Assembly: GCF_010389155.1 (NCBI RefSeq)
Contig: NC_057768.1
Location: forward strand, 38,481,633 to 38,545,632
Length of the DNA: 64,000 nucleotides
Origin: Erigeron canadensis
Lineage: Eukaryota; Streptophyta; Magnoliopsida; Asterales; Asteraceae
Reading direction: 5' to 3'
The translations under genes and the position numbers were made by a program. The notes beneath the pieces are model-generated. The model ran no database searches and was not told the DNA's origin. It saw nothing but the letters and a program-made list of their open reading frames with translations. Shown piece by piece: positions 56,667 to 64,000 of this stretch. Every line of letters begins with the position of its first letter. Position 1 is the first letter of the stretch.

Positions 56667-58428
56667 CTTACAAGTGCGCTCACAAGTATGGAAACACTCC
56701 AACTTGTTTTTGACCTGAGAGGTGATAGATAACAAAAGAACGGTTCAGAATCAATCAGTGGATGAGAGACAATACAGGGGGATGAGAAGAAGGCATGGCC
56801 AACTTCTTATTTTGCTAAACTGCAGTTAGCTATAAGCTAATGAAAGGAAAATGAACCCTCAAGTTCAACTTAAAGTTCCAATCTGAATGGTTGGTTGAAG
56901 AACAAATTTATTAGCATTGCTTCTTAGTTATCTCATAAATCAGATACTAACCTAATTACAGATTTTGTCAAACATCTTCAGTATATAATCTTCACTAAAG
57001 TCAACTTATTGAAAAGGCAAATTATAGGATGATAATGTGTAACTTATACAAGACAGCATTGAAATTAATGTGAACTTGGGAAACAACTTGATTAGAAAAT
57101 GTACACCTATAACTCTTAGTTATGATATAAACCTTTTAAAAGTTTTCTACAATCCTGAAATTAATGTGTATAGTCTAGTGTTGCACTTCGCCACTTCGTA
57201 ATAGAATTTGTTTGCTTGATGTAAAAGTTGGCAAAGTATAATTTGAAAATAGTCTCAAATGCTCAATTCAACTTACCATCATTCACACCTTGAATAAATA
57301 TAACTCAAAGTTGACTCCAAAGCAAAAAAGGTAAAATGGAAAAGGAAATTGGTAGGGGTTATTGGAACCACTAAAAGGCCAACCTTTTAAAATATACGTA
57401 AATATGACAACAACATATAGACATAAGATGAACCAATTGTATACCTCCACAAAGAGCCCATGGCAAGACCAAGGAAACCATGCATTAGCTGAGATGCAAT
57501 AATATATTGAATATAAGATATAGAGATTTAGCTCAACTTATAAAGGGAAGTAGGATATAAGCCAAACCCTAAACTATATACTGAATCAAAAGTTTAAAGA
57601 TAAGTTGACTGCAAAAGAAACATTTGCTGACCAAGTAAGTTATTGCTTTTATAGGGCCAGCCAAAACAAGCAAAAGCGTAGCCGTTGCCACCTACAAAAT
57701 ATGAAACTCGAATAATGAAAATATAACACGTAAAGGATATTACTTTCAGAAATCGGAAAATATCATTGATTACATACCATAGTCTTTCTGCCAGCAACAA
57801 CATCCCATCTCATTGATGAGAAGACTATGGGCAAAGCAAAGAAACAACCAAAGTAGTTCTGTCAAATACGCTCATAATTAATTATCCATTGAAGCAATGT
57901 AAAACGTTTAGTGCACTAACACGGAAATAATTACACCAAGAACGATTTGGTATCTGTAAAATTCTTTTTCCCTCATTTTTAATGAACTCGAGTAAAATAT
58001 CAACCAAGAAGACTCGAGTCAACAAAGTCAAGTACCTCAATTGCAAGAGAACTGCTTAATATGTAGACTAACCCACCAAGAGCAGCAAACATAGAACATT
58101 CCACCAACCTCAAGGTCTTCTGGTAAACGTCTCCGTTCATGGTTAAGTCATCAGAAGAACGCATGTTCTCTTCTTCATCGTCTTTCTGTGTCCATAATGG
58201 AGCTCCCATTTCTGAAACCTTGACATTTCTCATCTTTCTACCGGTTCTAGAGGGAGAAAACCGGGGGCAAGAAGATATGGTTGAAGCCGATGATAAAATA
58301 CAGAGGTCGGATTTACAATATGTTGTAGAAGAGATGGGATGGATATTCTGAGAAAAATGGGTATTTCGGGGTTGGAGACGATAGCAACCATAAAATTTAA
58401 GAATGTTCATGGTTGTTGAAGCAAGCAT
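55851..58428 (-). CDS. Plastid-targeted multi-pass membrane protein (DUF2232-like), seven exons
   Basis: Seven exons join cleanly on the minus strand: 58428-58036, 57858-57778, 57691-57632, 57488-57445, 56714-56672, 56543-56472, 56339-56238, with the last coding part at 55970-55851. That makes eight coding segments, all with GT-AG borders and consistent phase, giving about 304 residues. The start MLASTTMNILKFYGCYRLQ is Ser/Thr/basic-rich, like a chloroplast transit peptide. The mature part has about five hydrophobic segments (FAALGGLVYILSSSLAIE; MVATATLLLVLAGPIKAITYL; VRAVGAVGYVLMYSFLIRE; FILSSLGFLAIPSMNVIY; VFLLHLLYALFFSRLG). FFALPIVFSSMRW, the GPIKAITY region and the LPKW end resemble cyanobacterial DUF2232 membrane proteins as I remember them. 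The function is unknown. This is probably a single-copy housekeeping-type gene outside the F-box array. Confidence 0.75.
56592..56666. repeat. Compound (GT)n(GA)n microsatellite next to a splice donor
   Basis: GT units run from about 56592 to 56642 and GA units from 56643 to 56666. On the minus strand the intron begins GTAAGT (56671-56666) and continues directly as (CT)n(CA)n. The intron is only 128 nt, so more than half of it is repeat. Confidence 0.85.
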
Positions 58429-58840
58429 TTTCTTCACCAATGACTCTACTTTTAATTATCGCAACAAAACGCTACAAACATGTAAGCATAAGAAATATCA
58501 AACTCAATTCAATACATATGTAGCATATATGATACATCTAACTTTAAATTTTATAAATGGGACTTTTTGTCTTTCAAATACTATTATTCTATGTATCAGG
58601 TGCCATTTTTGCTGACTTGACAAGTTTTATGGATCCCATTCGACGTCAGCAAAAATACCACCGGATACAAATAAATATAAAAGTGTTCTAGATTAGATAT
58701 ACAAACAATAAACTAAACTTGAATACATTCCAATCCACTTATTGAATAACTTCATACCATAAATCCTACACAGATTACTTACTGACGGTAATAATAAAGG
58801 AAGGATGAATTTTGGAGAATTGAAAGATACTATAACTTAC

Positions 58841-59030
58841 AAACGATGCAGCGGAGGCGGCAGTGACGGCGGAGGAACCGGCCAGATAAGATTTGGGTAT
58901 TTTAGCTTTGGATTTGACAGTAGAAGTAAAAAAAAGGACACTATGTGCGCGCGTATCTGTATCAGCGTGTGGACGATTGAGAAGCAGCCTGCCGCAGAGG
59001 ATTTTTCTTTCTTTCCGAAGATAATTTACC
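58841..59030 (-). promoter_or_regulatory. Inferred 5' leader exon of the DUF2232-like gene
   Basis: Unlike its surroundings this segment is GC-rich. On the minus strand it is rich in CCGCC/TCCGC triplets (GCCGTCACTGCCGCCTCCGC) and ends at a perfect donor GTAAGT (58839-58834). A leader intron would run to an acceptor just before the ATG at 58428. The exon start is not defined. Confidence 0.4.
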
Positions 59031-60599
59031 TTTTGGTGAAATAAATTACTGTAATGTATGGATAATTAGATAATTCGGTCAATTGTAGTATAGTAGTAAT
59101 AATAATAATAATATAATAATAAAATCACTATAAGCAATTCCTTTCTTTAATAAAAGAATGGGATGTAAATAGTGAAATTTTGTCTTTTTGTGGCTTTAAC
59201 ACATCCAGGATGTATAATATATTTGCTAACACATGAACAAAGGATATCGTAGATGAAATGGTTGGATTGCTACTTATTAAAGGGAAGGTGGGGAGTTCAA
59301 ATCCCACCATTACCTTTTATATGCCATTTTTTTTTCTTTCTTTAAATAAAATCAGTTTTTATTTATACTCATGACTTTTGGGCATCGACAGGATTTTATT
59401 GTTAGATATTTGTTTTAGGCCATGAAAGAATTCAACCAATTTTTTTTTTGTTCTAAAGATATTTATTGGATGGTTATGGTATTTCGTTTAGGTCGAGTTA
59501 TATTTAAAGGGATATATATTTTTTTTTAATTGTTGTATTGTTTTTAGATGCATATACATTTATATTGAAATTTAAAAAAGTTTAGAAAAATACAAAAAAA
59601 TATATTAATAATATTTGTAAAATTCCAACAATAATATTTTCCTAAAAAATGATCAATTTGTGAACAGTAAAAAGGTTACAAAATAACCTAAAATAAATAG
59701 TTAATAAAAGAAAAAATAAACATGAAGCCATTTAGAAGGGTTGGTGCTGGTCATATTCTTTGGTGGAAGAGACACAAGTTCAACACAGCCCCATTTTAAT
59801 TTTTTGAATTTTCAAAGTTACAGTATCATCCTTTTGAAATTTACATAAATAACCTCCAGCTTTTATATTTGTTTTTATTGATATATTAGTTTACTCTCAA
59901 TTTTTTTTTTGTTATGTTTTTTTAATTTAATATAAGATGTTTTATGTTTTACATTTGGTTTTGTATATAAAATTTTATTTATTACTTTTACCTTTTTTTA
60001 TAGTTGTTGGATTGCCTCTATATATAATTATGTAATTGGATGCTATGTTTTTTGTGATTTTTGAAAATAAACGCATATAGTACTTTTTTCTCACTCACAA
60101 CGATGACGTACGACCATGATAATTCCGGCCTTGCAAATCAGGGCTTTGATTACATTGTTAAAAAAGGAATATTCTATGTGACATACAAAATTTATTTTTC
60201 TTGCCTTCTGCTGTGATGTTTCTTTTCAAACATATTGTTCCTTTTTTGTTAATTGTACTTTATTTGTTACTACTTGGATAGTACATATATATAGCTCTGT
60301 GTATGTCTGTACGTTAACCAAAAGCGTCATAAGGGAAAAAGCTATCATCTTGCTACTTCAAAATTAAGAAATTGAACATGTAATGTTGTATGTAATAGTT
60401 ACAATAATTCCATAGTTAATTTTTTCATACATGTCTCCAGTATTTGATTCAATATTGGTTTTATATCTAATTTGTGTTGCTAAAGTTATACTGTAAAATC
60501 TTACAAAGTTTATATTTTTGATTTAGTTATTGCTTTCTGTTTTAGATATAAAACACAGACAACAAAGAAACGTGTTGGAAAACGTTTAGATATATGAAG
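59031..60599. other. AT-rich intergenic DNA with a tRNA-like relic
   Basis: 59237-59318 contains ATGGTTGGATTGC and GGGGAGTTCAAATCCCACC, resembling A and B boxes (B box GTTCAAATCC) and a T-arm. I cannot fold it as a functional tRNA. It is more likely a SINE head or tRNA relic. Nothing else is recognised. Confidence 0.35.
59237..59318 (+). other. tRNA-like/SINE-head relic
   Basis: The T-arm-like GGTGGGGAGTTCAAATCCC and a T run shortly after (TTTTTTTTTC at about 59329) are seen. The D-arm and anticodon regions do not fit a standard cloverleaf by eye. Confidence 0.3.
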
Positions 60600-61700
60600 G
60601 GACTAACTCCTGCTCATCTTCAAATGTTGCATATTTGATGGCTTGCTCTTTGTTTCTTTGATGGCATCCGACCACTCACTTCACCACTCATTTTACAAAT
60701 TTCATTTTATTTAAACATTAAAATTTCATTAAACTAAAATATTTCATAATGATACTAAAATACATAAACATTACATAATAACTCTTTAAAAACCATTTAA
60801 AAAAAATCCATAAATACTTAAAAAATATATATAACATAAATAATAGAAATATTACTACTACTCATCGTTCGGCTGGAGGTGTGGTAAGTTTAGACCCGCA
60901 AGATGCTCTGGCAGATCATACCGGAGACAGAAATGTGTAACCTCGTCTTGTATCTCCGAAAATGTGTCTCCTCGTCTTTTATCTCCGAAATGTGTCTCCT
61001 CGTCTTGAATATCCGGAAATGTGCAATTCTGTATCGGGCTAAAACTCTTTGCCAACCGGATATCATACGAGTCATGAAAATACTCCTATCTGGACTCAAG
61101 ATCTTGCACGATCTTTAAAAATAGACGTTTATGCATACGATACCTATTTTCAAAAAACTCATCGTCGTATTTGGGTTCTTCACTAAAGTAGTCACGATGC
61201 AACCTTTGTGAAGTAGTCATCGGTTGCGGTTCACGACTTTACGTTTCGACCGTACCGTAGAACTTTTGGTGTCGGCCTCAATCGTGTTCGCAAACACCTT
61301 TAGACTACTATTTTCGGACCATTCGAACGGTTCATCTATGATTGAAGTGAAACCAATACGTTTTTTTCCATTTTTTTTAGTTGTGTGTGTGTTTGAGTTG
61401 TAATGTGTTTTTTGAAAGAGAAAGTGTGTGTGTTGTGTTTGAGTTGTAGTGTGTGAGTTTTAGTTGTCTATATATAAGAAAATATTAAAGTTTAAAAACA
61501 AAATGTCAAAAGTGAACATTCAAACCATTCAAACTAACCGTTTGAAGTGCATCAAATTGGTAAAAATGGGTTGTCAATAGCGTGGTCTGACCATGCATTT
61601 TCACACCACCACGCGTGGTCGTTTGATGGAGGCGGTGTTCCGTGGTGGTGCCGCAGTGACTACGCACTTATAATGCGTCCAATGCCAGCCCCTTAGTACT
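60600..61700 (-). other. Probable transposon relic with short tandem repeats
   Basis: 60932-61021 has three copies of a 28-30 bp unit (ATGTGTCTCCTCGTCTT..TATCTCCGAA). On the minus strand these translate as repeated DEETHF/DEVTHF phrases within a short open frame (61055-60858). The right part (61560-61690) holds GC-rich CACCACCACGCGTGG and GCACTTATAATGCGTCCAAT phrases unlike the surroundings. I suspect a non-autonomous DNA transposon but did not find paired termini. Confidence 0.3.
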
Positions 61701-61979
61701 TTCACAATGGTAGATGGATGGGGCATGGTATGAAAGGCATAAGAGGTTGTTGTATCACATGTTTTGTCAGGTTAGATAAGAAATGGTTGTGCAACCACCA
61801 CCAATGTAGCATAGCGACCAAACGTCTTCGTGTACCTCTAAAGTATATTTTCTCCGTTTACTTGTTTATGTATAAAGATAATCGTGCTTCTTTTTTTTTT
61901 CAGAAATGGTTTTAGTTTCAATGTTGAGTTTTGTATTCATATTTTGAGTCGTGTTTTATAGCACGAGCCAAACTTTCTT

Positions 61980-62365
61980 TTCAATTGATGCATAGTTTGA
62001 TACTCCCCGAGTCGGCTGAGTATTCAAACTTAAACTCTTGACTTCCCACCTCGTCAAGTCGAGTATGAGTCATGAATTTTCTAACTTTTATACGAACAAA
62101 ATGATGATAAAGTATGAATCTATCAACTAATCTAACATAAAATTTTCAAATTTGAATTGTCATGTTAATGTTTTAAAACATTTATGTTTAAATTTGAAGT
62201 TTGAAATATATTTTTAAAGTTTTATTAATTACATATAATTTCAAAATAGTTATGTTTGTATATAAAATTCCAAACCGAGGTCTCCCCGAGTCAAGTTGGA
62301 TTTTCAAAAAAGTCCTAATTCCCCCACTCGTCGAGTCGAGTTTGAGTCACAAGTTTCCCAACCTT
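61980..62365 (-). mobile_element. Relative of the hAT-like element at 16130
   Basis: Read on the minus strand it starts AAGGTTGGGAAACTTGTGAC at 62365, matching AAGGTTGGGAAACTCGTGAC at 16131. It contains ACTCGACGAGTGGGGGAAT and CGACTCGGGGAG repeats like that element. The far end is not clear and no target duplication was found. Confidence 0.4.
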
Positions 62366-62575
62366 ATGATAGCTCATACATGTATATACAAACTGTTTGT
62401 AAAATATGTATGCATAAATAGCTCATACTGTCATACATGCCTACTTACATGGTTAAATCATCATTAAGCGCGCATTCACGCTACCAGAGAGTGCATTTTT
62501 CCATATTTAAAAAATATTTAAACTAAACACCTCCTTAGTAATCGAAAATCTGAAGGGGGAAAAGAGAATTATTTT

Positions 62576-62598
62576 TATTATTATTATTATTATTATTA
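62576..62598. repeat. (TTA)n microsatellite
   Basis: About seven ATT/TTA units. Confidence 0.85.
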
Positions 62599-62628
62599 AA
62601 ACATTACTTTATTAGAAATTCATAAGAA

Positions 62629-62994
62629 TTACAAGAAATTAACGGGAAACTGATATACTATCTGGGTTCCTACTCCCCTAACTATAGCAAAGCTAATTCT
62701 ACCAAAGATATAAGCAGCACCACTTGCCCCAATATCTTGAGTCACGAAGAACTGTCGTATTTGCTTCAATAAGGTCACTGCATCCTTCTCCGGCTCTCCA
62801 AAGGTAGACAAAGAGAAAGGGAGGAACCCATATCCAATATCCGCACACTTGGCCTCGTACTTTATCCGTTTACATTGAGCAACCTCACTTACCACACGAC
62901 TAGACACAAAATCAATCATACCATTTTGCGTCAAAGGCGATGACTCAGTCAAATCGACACATACATCAAGCCCTTTATCCCACGAGTATAGCAA
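62629..62994 (-). pseudogene. C-terminal remnant of a reverse-transcriptase-like retroelement protein
   Basis: The minus-strand frame (121 codons to TAA) reads LYSWDKGLDVCVDLTESSPL, then KYEAKCADIGYGFLPFSLST and FVTQDIGASGAAYIFGRISFAI, ending IVYQFPVNFL. I recognise this as the extreme C-terminal part found at the end of many plant proteins annotated as putative non-LTR reverse transcriptases. The catalytic domain is absent, so this is a fragment. The frame can be followed a little upstream (IVLL before YSWDKG) and then decays. Confidence 0.5.
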
Positions 62995-63001
62995 AACTAT
63001 A

Positions 63002-64000
63002 TTAGTTACTATTATAAGTGCCCCTTATGTCTTTCAACCAATTGTTAATCACGGGTTCGTAACTTTTGAAAGGGGTATTGGGAAGTCCTTGCCAATGAGG
63101 TGAGACATAAGGGTTTTTTCTAACATTTAGCTGGTTTCCTCCAGAATGGTAGTGGGACTTCCACCGCCAATCATAATCTCGGATTGACTGTGTTGGTAAC
63201 ATGATCAATCTCTACTGGACGATAAAAAGGCAATGTCGCTGAATTCAATCACCGCTGCTATTAAAAAAAAATTATAAGTAGTGGAAAAGGAAGAGGACAC
63301 ATGTGATATGGCTATACCGCAAAGATTTAAAATTATTAACGTTAAGTGACGCCTAATAAAATTCATAAATGAAAAGATTGATTTGGTAGGTGCTCCCACT
63401 AACCTTAATCTGGGGCCAAGCATGTTACCTCAATCAAACGTACAATTATCAAAAAAATTTACGTCAATCATATCAAACTAGGTGTTAGTATGTTACTTTG
63501 CTAGTTTGCTTACAGTTTTTTTATTCTTATAACAAAATGATAATGAGAGTAAATGTTTTTATCTTGTCATATATGTGTGAGAAGAATAAGTCACTAAAAA
63601 TGAGTGTTATGTAATGTGCGTTTTAAATATCAAACGATACTTATATAACCAATGTTGATCTACTAACATTTACAAAAGCATCACAATTCCATGACATTGA
63701 CATTCTTTCTTTTATATATGACATTCTTTTATATATCTGTATAAATGAAATTTTATATTGAACAAAGAATTTTATAGCTTTATCTACATGAGCACCGATC
63801 GAATTAATTATTTTTTAAAAACCTATAGTAAGTTTATTCTATGCTGACTCGATCTATTGTATGTAACAAGGTTGTATTGGTTCTTTGAATCGACATTTGT
63901 TTAGATTCAGCGAATTAAAAGAGGAGTGGTGTAGGGGACATAATTATTAGAAACATCTCTTAAATTAGTAAAAGTGGTTCCATTACCTCGAACATGTGTC
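63002..64000. other. Right-end intergenic DNA
   Basis: Two short minus-strand open frames (63208-63002 and 63423-63205) have no recognisable similarity. They may be decayed parts of the retroelement. Nothing else is seen. Confidence 0.3.

Overview
This window looks like AT-rich nuclear DNA of a flowering plant (eudicot). The evidence is GT-AG introns with phase-0 boundaries, plant-only protein families (F-box/FBD/LRR proteins, a B3 DNA-binding protein, a plastid-targeted DUF2232-like membrane protein) and plant-style small transposons (MITEs, SINEs, Helitron-like elements, a solo LTR). Asteraceae is my best guess, from the flavour of the F-box family and of the reverse-transcriptase remnant at the right end. 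That is inference from memory, not proven by the sequence.

Layout. 1-54.6 kb is a tandem array of F-box/FBD/LRR loci, numbered here FB1-FB16. I find 16 numbered loci plus one extra decoy start (FB7a). Three read as intact genes: FB3 (13991-15420, minus), FB12 (44707-46194, plus) and FB14 (50518-51866, plus). FB6 (23846-25291) is complete except for a frameshifted start. FB1 is cut by the window edge. The rest are pseudogenes (FB2, FB5, FB7, FB8, FB9) or exon fragments (FB4, FB7a, FB10, FB11, FB13, FB15, FB16). The standard gene has a noncoding leader exon, a leader intron, and four coding exons joined by phase-0 introns: exon 1 about 590-660 nt (F-box plus first LRRs), exon 2 about 99-117 nt, exon 3 about 156-180 nt (LRR), exon 4 about 280-350 nt (FBD). 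FB3 and FB14 lack the intron between exons 2 and 3. One unrelated gene, a two-exon B3-domain protein (6689-7917), sits inside the array.

54.6-59 kb holds a seven-exon minus-strand gene for a plastid-type membrane protein (55851-58428) with an inferred upstream leader exon. 59-64 kb is intergenic, with repeat relics and a reverse-transcriptase-like C-terminal remnant.

Mobile DNA fills the gaps. The best supported elements are a solo LTR (26726-27161, TSD TAAAC), a perfect tandem dimer of a SINE-like unit inside one 16-bp target-site duplication (34047-34727), a Tourist-like MITE with TTA TSD (46874-47672) with another MITE nested inside it, a second MITE of the nested type (50195-50325, 10-bp TSD), a hAT-like element (16130-16613) and a tRNA-derived SINE (30365-30553).

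Function. F-box proteins are substrate receptors of SCF ubiquitin ligases. The cluster as a whole looks like a rapidly duplicating and decaying receptor family rather than a multi-gene pathway. I see no operon-like or CRISPR-like system.
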